A stretch of DNA of 64,000 nucleotides from Struthio camelus (GCF_040807025.1 NC_090943.1:3334356-3398355), one strand, 5' to 3'. Shown: positions 37,009 through 49,753, counted from the stretch's first letter. The notes: generated from the letters alone by a model not told the origin. Made by a program: numbers and translations.

Positions 37009-40000
37009 GCCTGAACTGTCACTAGATTTGTACTGTTTAGTTACCACCTTGTGTGAGTTATGTTTCAACTGATACATTCAATGTTTGACGTGGATGGTTC
37101 CTTCTTTCTCCATCTCCTTTACCAGGAACAGGCTTTTTTATTTGCTGCCTAGACATTTTGACCTTTCTTCTTCCACATTTTTCCAATCTCTTAATTTTTC
37201 TGTCTCCCTTAGCAGAGATCAGCATTTCCTTTTTGATTTTGCTAGCCTTTTCTCCTGGGCTGAGCTGCTCCTCTGCAACAGGGGTCCAACGCATTTTCTA
37301 TGAACTGTGCTTCTTATGGGCCCCACATTCCTTGGTCCAAAGAGTTGCAGTAACTCTGAAACGAAGGGAGATGGCAGGCTGTTGCCTCACATCTCAGATG
37401 ACACAGAAACTCTAGAAATGTTTGAGGAGCCTTTTCTAGTCTTTGTTGGCTGAAATTATACCGCGGTCTCAGGGAGGAGATGTGGTGTTGCATCTGTTCA
37501 AGCATCCCATCAGTGACTAACGGCAGGGGCTGAGCAATGCAGGCCCCACTCTACAGGCCCCTGACACATCCATGATGGACAAGAGCATTGTAAAGGGTTG
37601 GCAGGAGAACCCAAAAGGTCGTGTTTAAAGTAGGTTCGCATGAATTGCTGTGATGTTTGAATGACGTTGCAAAGCTCATGTGAGCATGTTTCCTCCAACC
37701 ATCGAAGCTAACGCTACATTTCAGACCCCACACAGGTCCAAGACACCTCTCATTTCTTGCAAACCCCATAGTGGAATAGGAGAAATTATCATCTATCTCT
37801 CCCTTACTTAAATAATTACCTGCCCTTTCCTCAGCTGTAAACTTACACTGGAAAATGTCCGTTCTAGCTTTAAATAAGATCATTATGGCCATTGCTGGGC
37901 ATTTTCCAACTGTTAGTACCTGAGAGGAGAGCTTCCTGGGGTCAAAAATCCCAAAATTCAGGCCCCTTTTATCTAAGGGAGCTTCAGAGTTTGTTATGCT
38001 TGAAGATTGTGCAGAAAGTATCAGGCAGATTTTGGCCACAGAGGTGTGGTGAAAAGGCAGGCTAGATAATGTGGTTGTTCATCCCATCTCACCAGCAGCT
38101 CTCTCCTCACTTTCACGTAACTGGCCGCACAGACCTACCGAGGCCTTATTCCAATTGCTACCCAGCTCTCATTCTGTACAAGAGCTTCAAGAAGATATTA
38201 GGATTGCAAAGAAATGATGGAAGCTGCAGCTAACAGTGGAACAGCATGAGGCTTCACCTGCACTCCAGAGCGTTTCATGTGAAAATAAATTTGTATTTAA
38301 AATAAAGATGTTAATACACAACATTTTGTTTTCTTTCTGACCAATCTTGCCTACTGTTTCTGAATATAGCTGCAGCTTTCTGCATTTCATGCACTACTTC
38401 TGAATGTTTCCCTGACTTAAGTTAGCAAATACCTCAATATTTGAGGGAGATTTGTTTTTTTTTTCTTCTTAACACACCACCTTCTGCAGTCATGCTATTT
38501 TGTGGAAACATATAGCAAATTCCATGGTGTACAAAATATTTTGAAACCATCTTCCCAGACTTTTTTAAGGTTCAGAAGCTAGAAAGCAACTCATGACTCC
38601 AAATATGTTTGCTTTCTTAAAACCTGAGAGTTCTGGGAGGAAGAAACAGAGGCAGAAAGATCCAGCTCCTGACGTCTAGAGTGCCGGTAGTTTATTGCTT
38701 GACGTCTTCTGAATTTACGGGTTCAGACTTGCATGGCTTTAGCCCCAAGGAGTCCACAGAGGGAAAGAGCAGAGTGAGGAGAGGATGAGGAGGCATCTCA
38801 AGAGAGCACTCAGCAGGCTGCTGGCCGTGAGCTGTCTGCAGGATTTTCGGGGCTGGCTACCTGAGGAGCTCACTCCTCCCCCTTGCCTCTCCAGGCAGGC
38901 AGGATTGCAGCCGTGTCCCAGGCTTGTAAGCACAGCACCCCCTTTTCTCTGGGAATTGCAGGTTTCGGGATGATGGGCCAGATCCTTCCTCCATGAGAGC
39001 CAGGACTTTTGAACATATCCAAATATCTCCCAAGCAGAGCCCTCTCCCACCACAGGGCCATGACCACGGGGTACCTCTCCCCTCTGGTCCACCGGTCCCT
39101 GGGAAGTCCTGCCTGAGGCCAATATGTTAGGGCCATGAGGAACTGCTGAAAGCTCAGTGTCTCCCATAAGCGAGAAATAATCTGTTTAGTGGGGACCACC
39201 ACAGGTCCCAGATTTTGCCTTTGGAAGGTAGAGTCATTATTTTGAGACACTATGCCAGCTCATCTCTGGTGGGACACCAATAGGACAATAGCATATGAGT
39301 GACCCGTTGCTCTGTGGAGACTTCAGCGCTTTTTCTCCCTTATGTGGCTGCAGAGAGAGATTATAACCCCTTTTTCTTTCAAAGAAAAAAAAAGTCTCAC
39401 AGCTGCCAGTGGGGCCAAGCCCTGCAGTTGCTACTCCCTTCTTACTCCACCGAAGCCAATGGGATTTCTGGGAGGATCGAAGCCAAGTAGGGCTGTTTGG
39501 ATGCAAAACTCTTCAAGTCCTGTGATTTCCTTGCCATTCCCATGAACAAACCAACTCCAGCAGGGTCAGGCTCTGCGCTCTTGCTGCATCCAGCCAAATA
39601 CAACCCACATTAAGGGAGTTGCTCTACATTCATATTGAAAAGCTGGTGCTTGCCAACGTTATGCGCCTTAAACTTCTTGTATTAAACTCCTGAGCACTGG
39701 CCTGGGGAAAGGATTGTGTTGAGGAATATGTTCATGCAGTGCCTGGCACTGGGGGGTTCTGGCTCATGCCTGGGGTTTGTAAGCCCTCCTACAAGACTTA
39801 TAAAGGGCTGTAATGCATTTGAAGTCTGATTTTCTTGGGAAACTTGGTTTAGCTGATTATGGTGTGTGTCTCTATCCGCTCATTTCCTCCCCTCCAACTT
39901 CTGAACCCCTTGGCCAATCCCAGTCAAATTTGGCAGACAGATAAAAGTTTTGAAGAGATTAAGTTATATGAAAATAAACGTACAGGTAGGCAAGAAAGAC

Positions 40001-42378
40001 GTCATTACTGCATTTCCCCTCCTTTCCCCCAGGAGAGAAGGGCTGCAACGTGAGCTCAGCGTTTATTAGACACTAGAGAACCCACATAGGACGGGAGAAG
40101 ACACGGGGGGCACCAAGCACTGTTGACTCCAATTTCCCACTGAACTATTTGCCACTTAAGCCACTTTGCTTGACGCCCAGGTCTTGGGAACAACCTTTCA
40201 AATCAGTATGAAGAGTGGGAGGGATTTTGGTCCTGCGGATATGAGGATATCGGCAAGCCAAAGCGATGCAGCTGTCCAGTCTCTGGTGTCACCATGCTCC
40301 AAAGCCATTGGGAGAAAACCCTCCCAAGGATGTCTGCAGCGCACTTAACACAACGCAGCCCTGGCCTGCAGCACAGCCTTTCCTTGCCTGAAGCATCCCA
40401 CGTGTTTTACAGGAGCATCTGCAGACCCGTGCTCTCATTTTCTGCCTCTGCGAGGACTTTGCCATTGCTTACACTGGAGCAAAATGGGTGCAGAGAACCC
40501 ACCGCTGCTCAGCTGTGCAGCATTTTGCACGATTTTGACCTGCTTTGATGCAGGGCCAGAAACAATCTGCAGGTGTCACTCCTGCACACGGAGTAAATGC
40601 GCTCGAAGAAGGTCCGGGACAGGTGGCCACCCGGAAACTGCATTGAGACATCATAAGTTTGACTAATTTGTAAACAGTCTGAAAGAACATCCACCCTCCC
40701 TCGAAGGGGGAGAACTATCTCTGTAGACCCTGGGGATATGACCTCTTGTCCTCTCTGTTTATGAGAGGGAAAAGGGGAAGAAAAAAAAAAAAAAAGAACG
40801 GAGGGAGAAAGAGAGAGAAAGTCAGACTTGCAGCCTTGTTAAAATCTCCCCCCCACCACCAGCTTTTGTGATGAAAATGGCAAGGAACAGCCACTGCTGC
40901 TCCTCCAGTGTCCGGTTTTCTCTCTTTGTCATTCAGGCTTTGCAAGGGAGAGCTCCCTTCTGTTTATTCATCAGCTTGCATCCCTTGTCAACACCTTGCT
41001 TGGCTGAGGTTTTTGCACCTTAGTGGAGTTTTGTTTGGTTTCCCCCTTGCTATTATTTTTTTTAACTTTCTCGGCCAAATCCGCCTGTTCTTTTTTCCTT
41101 GCTTGAGAGTCAGCAGATCTTTTCTTCCCATCGCTTTTGGGAGAATACATTTTTCTCCCTTTGAAGGCATGCTTTTTCTCCTTTCGGTAAAAATGCATTT
41201 TCTCCGGTATCAGCGTCTCACACAGCAAAAATACCAAACAGTCGCCCAGCCCTCTCCACCCTTTCTCCAGTGAGAGTGATTTCTGGTGTGTGTGAGAGAT
41301 AGCACTGCCTTATTTCATTATCATCCACTGCATGGCAAAGCTCTGAGCCAGCTCATCAAGCCCAAGCGCTGGTACCCAAAGCTAATAAAATGCATGGCGA
41401 CTTTGCCACTGTGATATATAATATTAAACATATAAATAATTCACGTCAAATAAACAGCTAATCTAAAAATCTTGCTCTTCTGCACTTTTAAAGCAGCTAA
41501 AAAATGAATTTAGGGATCTCAACTAGGGCACTGTTGCAATACTAGGCAGTTACAGGAGTGCCAGTCTGGAAGATGCTCTTGTGTTTTCAAATTGTACCCT
41601 ACGTTCCCAGTTACTGTTTTGAATGTATCTTAATTATCCTTGCTCTGTACTTGAAGAGAAGATACTCCAATATGGGTGGGTTTTCAGTCCAGAGCTTGTC
41701 AGCAGTGTAGAGAAATCCGTGTTTAAAATGCATATTGATTGCAAGCATAAGATTGAATCTCAACATTCCTCTAGAGCGAAAGCATCACTTGGTTTTCAAA
41801 GAGTGATATTATGACTGAATTCGCGAAGGGATACAACTCTCTATCGGTTTTCAATTTTAATTTTTTCTTTTATTTTCACCTGCAGCAGGAGTGTGACTAA
41901 CCCGTTGAAACGGGGTGATTTGAATTGTATTTTAGAATGAGATTAGGAAATTCCAAAATTACTCTTGGGAGTCTTCCCAAACAGCTTGATTTTTGATACC
42001 TTGCTTGACTTTAACTTTCTGGATTTGGACACCTAGCTGAAGGTAGCTGTCTAGGCTCTCCCTGCAGTTAATGAAAAGGAGGTGGAAAACAAGGACCTCC
42101 AAAGGACATTTCATTTCTCCAGTCAAAGGCATATCACTTCCAAGGATATGATTTCTCTTTCACTGTGCAACATATACAATTTGCAGACATGTAGTCTCAC
42201 TTTTAGATGCTGAAACTTAGGGAGATGTGGATGTCTCCAGAGAGGGATGCAGGATTTGGCCCTGCCTGCGGAAATACCAGACCCTGAAATGTTCCTCTCA
42301 AAGATAATGGCAGATATTTATTACTCACCTCGACAAGTATCAGCGTACTCAGTTATTAGCATCTAAGTCTGCAATGTC

Positions 42379-42388
42379 CTATAAATAG
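42379..42388. promoter_or_regulatory. Perfect MEF2-type site
   Basis: CTATAAATAG is an exact palindromic match to the MEF2 consensus CTA(A/T)4TAG. It is followed within 12 bases by TTATATAG and GATAATAG. The site could equally be chance AT-rich sequence. Confidence 0.35.
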
Positions 42389-43721
42389 TTATTTATATAG
42401 ATAATAGCAGGTTTGGGTCCTTAGAGATTATTGGCTTCCGCTGCTGATTAATAGGGTTTTATCTGAGCCTGGCCTAGGGAAATTCCACACAAGGAAACAC
42501 GCATTACACACATAGGGCTCAGGTTATGTATACATTTATTGAATTGGAGTCAGAGTCCTTAGGGGCAAATTTACACTGATCAGGTCCTTCAGTTCTCATT
42601 TGGGGTTATTTCCTCTATGAACCTGTAGTACTCAGCCTGCCTGGAAAAGCAGAACTGGTCGTTATGTGCGCAAGATGTAAGTTTGCCTTGAAACAGTCAG
42701 GCCTAATTGCAAAATCTTTTTGATTGCCTTGTCAAGTACAACACCACAGAGCCCAATCGCTCTTGGACAGCCCCTTGCATCACCGTTCTCAGAGCTACCA
42801 CGTATATCCTGGACCTACCTGACTGTCAAAAGAAGCAGAATTGAGTTGATGTCATTGATGTGCACACTTTCCGGAAAAACAATTTGGTTTTCCCCAAGCC
42901 TCTTCTAGTGAGGAAGAACCCAAATTGTCCTTTACAGTAGCCGTCTGTCAGAGGATGGTGTCCACCAAGTAACTTTGCAACGGGTAGGCAAATGCTAACG
43001 ATGGCCATCTGAAAAAGTCTTCCTTGCTGTCAGTAAAAGGACCTACTAAATAAAGCGCTGATACCTCTTGCCGGAGGGGTTGTGAGAGGCTCTGGAGCAG
43101 GTGACAAACTCAGTGGGGCTGAGGACGAAGTGACATTAAAAAAATGAAACGTAATGTTTACCTGAAAGTAGACAGGTAATAGCTTCCTCCCCAGCACAGA
43201 TGAATTTGGTGCTCACTTCTTGGCTGCTACTGCTATTCAACAAATAAAGTGGGTATTGATGGAAACCTGGATAGGCATGTACAGTTCCCTTCTGTCGCCA
43301 TTTACAAAGAGGAGAGATCTGGGTGAAGCTCCTGTTATTTCTAAGTGCTACCTTCACTCTCAGAAGAGATTGTTTCTACCTAGGTACCTACCCTTCCGAG
43401 GGAGGGTTTAGCAGGACAAGAAGGCAGGGGACAAAAGGTGCTGGAGTCTCCACTTATCCATTCCCGTTGAGTGTGCAGATGACAAGAAAATAGCTGCACA
43501 GCTGCACAGCCCCAGAGCATTGACCCCTCCTGAGTGTCTTATGGAGAAGGCAGGAAAAGATGTAGTACCCACAGTTCATCCCCTCCACCTTCTCAGGCAA
43601 GACTGTGCTGTCCTTCTGTCCACCAGGCCTCCCTGATACCCAGTCTTGGATATAGAGACAAGCCTCGTCCCCACTTTGGGCTCTGCTGACTAACCTCAGG
43701 CAGGGAGAGGAGACCACAGCC

Positions 43722-43828
43722 CTGGCACTGCAGACCCTTGTGCAGTGGCTGAATTTCCGGGCCGTGGCTTATCACAGCGCTGACACTGCAGACCTCTGTG
43801 CACTGGCTGAACTACTGGTCCGTGGCTT
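43722..43828. repeat. 58-bp-period tandem duplication
   Basis: A 49-base segment starting CTGGCACTGCAGACCCTTGT (43722-43770) recurs as CTGACACTGCAGACCTCTGT (43780-43828), and both copies end in CCGTGGCTT. The copies differ at about nine positions, so the duplication is moderately old. Confidence 0.85.
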
Positions 43829-44104
43829 TTTTCTCTCCAGATTTGTTCTCCTGCTGTACCACTAGGTGGGCCAAAGTTACACCGGTGAGAGTCCTACCTC
43901 AGTTGCAGGAGAGAGGCAAGGCAGGTGCCTGGCTGATCCCTGCCAGCCAGGGGACAGCCAGCTGAGGACCAGAAGATGGAGGGAGGAAGCAGAGAGAGAT
44001 GTCAGAGAGAGACAATTTTCACCCCGAATCTTGCTGTCATTCAAGTCCTGGCAGGAGAAATCTCCTGTCCTAAAGTGACCACCTCAGGGAGACCAACTCG
44101 GCTG

Positions 44105-44205
44105 GGAAGTGACATATGCCAGTGAAGCGGCATACACAAAGTCACGTCACAGCTCTGTGGCAAAGCCAAGACCAGATCCCCAGTCACCAGTTGAAGGCCT
44201 GGCCT
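44105..44205 (-). mobile_element. MIR-like SINE remnant (antisense)
   Basis: AAAGTCACGTCACAGCTCTG, TGGCAAAGCCAAGACCAGAT and CCCCAGTCACC follow the reverse complement of a CORE-SINE/MIR (aggtcacacagc, tggcagagcca-gac-agaaccca). Only about 100 bp are recognisable. Confidence 0.4.
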
Positions 44206-44879
44206 TACCACTTGCTGCCTTTCTAAACTAGCTTGTTGTTGGCCGGAGCACACTCCTCAAAACCTAGCGTGGAAGAAACCTGGTCAGCACAGAACCAGCA
44301 GGTATAGCTGGAGGCAAACGCAACGTGAGAGAGGAGCCCTCCTCGCAAGAACCCCGTATAAGAAGACAGAAGCTCCTCTGTGTAAAAATCCAGAGAAAAG
44401 GAGCATCACCCATGACTGTGACACTGGTCTATGTCTGCAGAAGGTCTGGCACACTGCATTACAGCTCTTTGGATGCTCGGCCTCTTTTTGCAGCACAGCT
44501 GTGCTCTGTACCCAATCCTTTTCATCCCCTTGGGGAGATACCAATTCTGGACCCTGTGCACTCACTACTTTTTGCAGAAACGCTTTGATGAGAAGCCAGG
44601 AGCAGTCAAAATCTCAGTCTGCCATTGGCATAGAGTAACCTGGCCAGATGTCAGCCATTTCCAAAGATGTTTTAGCCAGTGTCAAATATGTTCTGCCTCT
44701 TTGCAGGTGGAACATAGAGAACATTAGAGATATCTCCACCTACATGGTTGAGACTCCTGCCCTGAATGTGCTCTTGGTTTAATCATTGCTCTCAGTGCCT
44801 CCTTAGAGCCCAGAGAACAGGCAGTGGCCTGTAGGCATCCCACCTAACTTCAACCACCTGAAGATTAGCCTCCAAGTCT

Positions 44880-45070
44880 AAACTAGACACCTAATAGAGA
44901 CAAATGCAACTCCAGGAGCAGTTCACCCCACCTACCATAGACAACCATCTTCAGGTGGGCTGAGTTGCTCACGTCTCCATTGCTCCATTGACCACAGAGG
45001 CAGCTGAGGTTTCATAACTAGGATTTAGGCAGCTGTAGTCAGGGCAGGTGAAACCCATGCTGTTAGTATA
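44880..45070. repeat. Possible copy of the unclassified old repeat
   Basis: It contains GTCTAAACTAGACACCTAAT, GTCTCCATTGCTCCATTGAC and GGATTTAGGCAGCTGTAGTC. These phrases resemble parts of the copies at 25920-26280 and 58770-59290. Family assignment is not possible by eye. Confidence 0.3.
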
Positions 45071-46861
45071 TTAGGTACATTTCTAAAACCCTCTCCACCT
45101 CAAATATTACCTGGACCAGCCTCTACTTCACGATGGTAGTGACCTTGAATTTCTACAGTAAAAACAGTGGATCACAGAGAAGAGAAGACACCACTCCATC
45201 AGTATGATCCAGCCTTTCCCCAGTTCTGCTGCAGAATCACATCATGAGCCAGTTGTTACCCACCTTCTGCTTCGTTCTCCACATCTATAAATCACAGAGA
45301 GCAATATTTACCTATCTAGTCACTATTTATACTGCTGTAACACCCAGTCAGGATGCATGGATGACATGGATAATGGAAGAACTCAGTCCTCAGGGACCTT
45401 AAAAGCCAGAGAGGCAAAATGAAAGAGGGAGGCAGAATGACATGCTACAAGTCAACTGGCCCACAGCAAAGCCAGGGATGTGCATCCAGGCCTCCAGGAT
45501 GCCACCAGTAATGTGAGCCTTTCTGACCATCAGTGAGGAGGGGAGGTTCAGTCCTCACAATGTGTTTTGGAATCAGAGCTGGGAAGTGCAAGGGAAGGAA
45601 GCGGTTTTAAGGGTTAGTTCCCTATCACAGTGAGCAATATTCATTTGAGACAAAGCAACTCCTAAATGCTATTGGGGTTCCTAGCAGGGATGGATTTAGG
45701 GTAGGTGGAATACACAGCTGCCTCGTGGGCATTTACTGGTCCTCCCATTAGCACAAAGTGCTGGACTGGGGGTTTCTTGTCGTGGAACGAAAAATAGGCC
45801 GTGGCTTCCTCATGCTGCAGTGCTGTCTGTATGCAACCATAGAGACCGCTATGTCCGGAGAAGCATGTTCAAGGCAGCTAGCGAGCAAATTTTCAAACAA
45901 GGAAGGTTCATCATCTTCTAGCAATAACTGTTCCCAGGGGCCATTGGCAAAAGCAGATAATGAAATACATTTCCCTAGGGGAATTTCAAATATTAAAGAG
46001 GGAAGAGGAAGAACTGCACTTTTACCCTCCCCGCAGAAATAAGCAAAGGCTTCTGCCCTGATGGGAGCTCTCCTTGGCTCTGTGTTTTATTGTCAGCGAG
46101 GACGGTCTTTCCCACCCTGCAGTCATGTCAAATGTCTTCCATGTAGGGAAGAAGGGGAAGATGAGCGAGAGAAGTGACACACAGAGTATTTGAGATGCAT
46201 GATAGACTCTGCTGCACATGCCTGCCTGCCTTCCTGTCTGCCTGGATCCCTCTAAGCCTTCTCTCCTTACCCCTAATTTCTTTACATAGAGTTCTCTGGG
46301 GTGGAAGCGCTCTGGACATGTAATTTTTTGAATATGGAAGAGCACAGCTGTTCCCTCTTGTGACTAACTGCACAGTGAAGCAGTCCTGTTTCTAAATCCA
46401 GCTCTGTTCACGCACTCAAGTGGGTCCTGAAGATGCCAGCGGGGCTATCCCCACGAGTAAGCAAGACAGGGCCAGCGTGCAATGCCTTCATAAGATACTC
46501 TGACCCCATGACTATGAGGCCTGCTTCTTGTCCTCTCTGTCCCCTTTCCCCACGCCAGCTTGACAGCTGAAGCCACCCATGTCCTTCCGCAGCAGGCGCA
46601 CAGGGCTGAGGAGTCCGCCCCCACGGCTGCCAGTGTGGGCAAGAGTTTACTTTCCCCTTTGACAGTCAGAAGACGGACCTTCAGCTCCGAATGAGGTGAT
46701 GAACCAAAACCGGCAGTTGCTTTGCTAGCATAAAGCTGGGCACGGTGGAAGGCCTGCGCGAGACAGCCAGTGGGTCCCCCAGAACTGAAATTTGCTTTCT
46801 ACCAGCCAAGGATCCACAGCTCTGGAAGCTAGACTTTTTGCAAAACTACTAGCTGGATGCT

Positions 46862-46865
<4 letters not shown>

Positions 46866-46893
<28 letters not shown>
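46866..46893. repeat. Poly-A tract (28 A)
   Basis: An uninterrupted run of 28 A. Such a tract could be a retroposon tail, but I see no target-site duplication or gene-like sequence upstream of it. Confidence 0.95.
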
Positions 46894-46895
<2 letters not shown>

Positions 46896-47559
46896 AAGCA
46901 GTGCCAAGAGCAAAGAAGCCAAGGAGATGTTGAGCTCAGCCCACGAAGGGCTGGATGCTGCCCATTGCAAAGGGTATATCTGAATGCATGCGTGCACGCA
47001 TGAAAGTTTGGGCCCCCTGTGGAAACCAATGGACCGGCGTGGACGAACTTAGCCAGGTTTTGATATTAGGCCCTAAACCCAACTCTCAGGAGAAAACACT
47101 GCTGATTTGACTAGCTGAATACAAACCGTCCCACATCCGTAAATCCCATGGAAGCCTTTTTATTGACTCTAACAGACTGCAAAATCTGGCCCTTAAAAGG
47201 CTGTGGTTCAAAGGCAACGTTTCTAATAGACAAAGCAATGTGCAGTGGTGTCCCTAACTCTGCGAATGGCTATTATACGCCCAACTACCTTTTGGTCAGC
47301 GTAATTAAAAGCAGTCAGCATCAGAAGAAGCAGCAATGCTGCCTGCTGGAGAAATCAATACGATCCCGCCTGTGCGTGCCTGTGTGTGCGCCTCTGACAA
47401 AGTGGATTATCTCCGTCCTCCCCAAATAGCAGCTGCAGAGCTAAGAGGAAAAGGGAGAGTGGCTGCATTCGTACCTCCAGGTGAAGTTGCCTGGTGCTTC
47501 CTGCTGGGAGGGGCAGAGGCTCTGGGGGATGTTTAAACCTCTGCCCCGAGACAAAAGGA

Positions 47560-48090
47560 TGGAAGATGAGCCGGACCCCGGGGAGGGATGTGTGTTCAGC
47601 CCCTTCCTCCCACTCCGCCTCCGGTCGGCGCGGCCCCGGGATCCCCGCGCTGGTGTGTCGGGGACAGCGTGCGCGCGCGCCTGTGTGTTCCCGTCTGCCG
47701 TGTGAGCAATTGCACTTGAAAAGACAGAAGAAATCCCCTCCTTTGAAAGTCTCGGCGTTTGGTTCTTTCCAGTAATGCTATAATTGGATGGGATTTTCTC
47801 TAATGCGGAGGGAAAGTCCTGCAGATGATTTTTCACACACCACCACCACCCTCCTCTTTACTCCCCTCGTCCTACCTTACGCGATCAAACTCTCCGGCCC
47901 CTTTGGCTCCCCTGGGGAAGGGAGCCGGTGGCGTTAACGCGCTCGATGCCACTGTAGCACCGACACCGGCGGGGATTCGCTTGGAGAGCCGGCGGGAGCA
48001 TCGGTCCTTGCTCTGGAAGCAGCGAGCAGCCGCTGGGATCGACTCGAGTTTGGCTCCGCGGGGCGATTACATCTCGGAGCCCTTGCCAGC
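47560..48090. promoter_or_regulatory. CpG-rich block 2-2.5 kb upstream of WNT3A
   Basis: CpG density rises sharply around 47570-47700 (including CGGTCGGCGCGGCCCCGGG and a GTGCGCGCGCGCCTG alternating tract) and again at 47930-48070. This may be a distal part of the WNT3A CpG island or the start of an unannotated antisense RNA. No start site can be placed from sequence. Confidence 0.5.
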
Positions 48091-48455
48091 ACTCACATTT
48101 GCAATCACTTGTCATCCAACCCTAAAGAAAATAATCAGGGCCCGACCCCTGCCAAATGCCCAATGATTTAAGTATCCCCGAATGAACCGTGCTGCTAGTA
48201 TAATTTCACTAGAATGAGTATATCTCTCCATCTAGCCAAGCACAAACATCTCTTACATACGGATACGCATATAAAGCTCTGTGGGGATGTGTAAATAGAA
48301 ATTTTCCCTGCTCAGGGAGAATAGACAGGCAATTCCTGATGAGAAAGAAAACGCATTTTGATTTGCGTTAACGCGAAGGTTACGAGCTTGCCTCCAACCA
48401 AGTCATTAAAAATTGTAGCTCTCTTTGTTCCACGGGAGCCACGGAAAATTTCCCA

Positions 48456-48474
48456 TTCAAAGACAAAATCAAAG
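48456..48474. promoter_or_regulatory. Paired TCF/LEF-type sites upstream of WNT3A
   Basis: TTCAAAG (48456-48462) and ATCAAAG (48468-48474) match the TCF/LEF core (reverse complement CTTTGAA/CTTTGAT) on the same strand with 12-bp spacing, about 1.6 kb upstream of the WNT3A ATG. Feedback of canonical WNT signalling on WNT3A would be a reasonable role. This is inference. Confidence 0.35.
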
Positions 48475-48522
48475 AAAGCAAAATAAATAAAACAAATTGC
48501 ATCCAGTTCTCTCCTTCTACTT

Positions 48523-48540
48523 AAAAAAAAAAAAAAAAAA
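48523..48540. repeat. Poly-A tract (18 A)
   Basis: An uninterrupted run of 18 A in the WNT3A upstream region. Confidence 0.95.
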
Positions 48541-49236
48541 GGCGATCGAAAAGCAGCAAAAATCCACCGGGCAGCAGCCGCAACACCACCAACAAAAAAA
48601 CACACGGCAAAGAGAGTCAGCGTTATTATTCCAGGGAGAAAATATCTCTTAGCTAGTCCGGTGCCTCCGACCCCTCGTTTTCTCCCCTCCAGACCCCTTG
48701 CAAGCTACCTAAGGCAAGGGGAAAAAGCCTGTCAAGCGGGTGACACTTGCCCACGGATATAGCAAGCTTTAAACAATATGTTGCAGAGGAGCACCAAATC
48801 CGACTGTTCCCCCAGTCCCAAGGAGCTACATCTTTATAATAATTCCAATTATGATTGCTTTTAGGACTTCCGCCCCACAGAAAAGCTGCAGTTTTTTGGA
48901 AACGCGCGATCCCACCCCGGCTCACCCCCCACCTCCGCCGCTGAAAGGAGAGAAATTGTTACAATATGTAGAGAGAGAAATTAAAAAAGAGATCAATTAC
49001 TAGTGCCCTGTGGGGTGGATCTGGTGGATGAAGTCGTTTGCAGCGGTGCGGTCGCAAACGCCGGGCTGTGACTCCTGCAAATTGTGATGGGCTGGATGAG
49101 CCTTACTGAAATTTGCCTGGAAGAGGTTGATTTCTTCGCAGATGTCTTCACTGGAGCTCTTGGATATCTGGCTGGTTGGGCTGGTGGGGAAGGGCTGTGC
49201 GTGGCCGTGTGTGTGCGTTTGCGGGGCTGTGTTGTC

Positions 49237-49238
<2 letters not shown>

Positions 49239-49273
<35 letters not shown>

Positions 49274-49324
49274 CCTCTTTTTTTTTTTTTTTTTAAATGA
49301 AAAAGCGGTGGGGGGGGGGGGGGG
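49239..49324. repeat. (TG)n, poly-T and poly-G tracts
   Basis: A TG tract (about 49240-49269) is followed by 17 T (49278-49294) and 15 G (49310-49324) within 86 bp, about 0.75 kb upstream of the WNT3A ATG. The TG tract may adopt Z-DNA and the 15-base G-run may form quadruplex or triplex structures. Confidence 0.95.
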
Positions 49325-49699
49325 AGAGCTAACAGAAAGTTTCTAGAAAGTTAGTTCAAACGCATCCCAGCCGTCACCGTGAGGAAAAGCGGATTTTCGA
49401 AGAAGACAGAATGGCGAAAAGGAGCAGATTGACAAAGTAATAATGAAAAAAAAAAAAAACCTTCACACTTTTTTTTTTTTTTTTGCATTTTAGTAGCTTC
49501 GACCCAGGGAGTGAAATCCGGGCAGGTTGTTATAGCTACCCAAATCCACAGGGGTCCCCCCTGTCTATTTAAACCCCCTAAATCTTCCTTCCCCTTTTTA
49601 AAACTACATTTTATCCCTTGGCTTGTGGGCCAACGTGCCCCCTAATGAGTATTAAAACACTATCTCCTTGCAATTAGCTCATTCCTGACTTCGCGCTCC

Positions 49700-49709
49700 T
49701 GATTGACAG
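49700..49709 (+). promoter_or_regulatory. Perfect PBX-PREP/MEIS composite site near WNT3A promoter
   Basis: TGATTGACAG is an exact match to the decameric PBX-PREP1/MEIS consensus. It lies 363 bp upstream of the WNT3A ATG and about 45 bp upstream of an inverted CCAAT box. A 10-base exact match is unlikely by chance in so short a promoter. Use by TALE homeoproteins is inferred. Confidence 0.5.
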
Positions 49710-49753
49710 AACAAGCCAAAGCATCAGAATTCTCCCTTTGGCAATAAGTGCTG

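Larger units (their letters stand above)
36120..47560. other. Intergenic region, WNT3A-proximal part; no gene seen
   Basis: About 11.4 kb without a recognisable gene. AT-rich, possibly regulatory stretches lie at 36360-37040 and 41380-41530. MIR-like remnants, a 58-bp tandem duplication, and long poly-T and poly-A runs are also present. A Lys-rich minus-strand open frame at 41237-40971 (88 codons) is noted separately and is not called as a gene. Confidence 0.7.

Noticed and set aside
46700..46893. Processed pseudogene ending in the 28-A tract
   Set aside because: No gene-like reading frame, polyadenylation signal or target-site duplication is visible around the tract.
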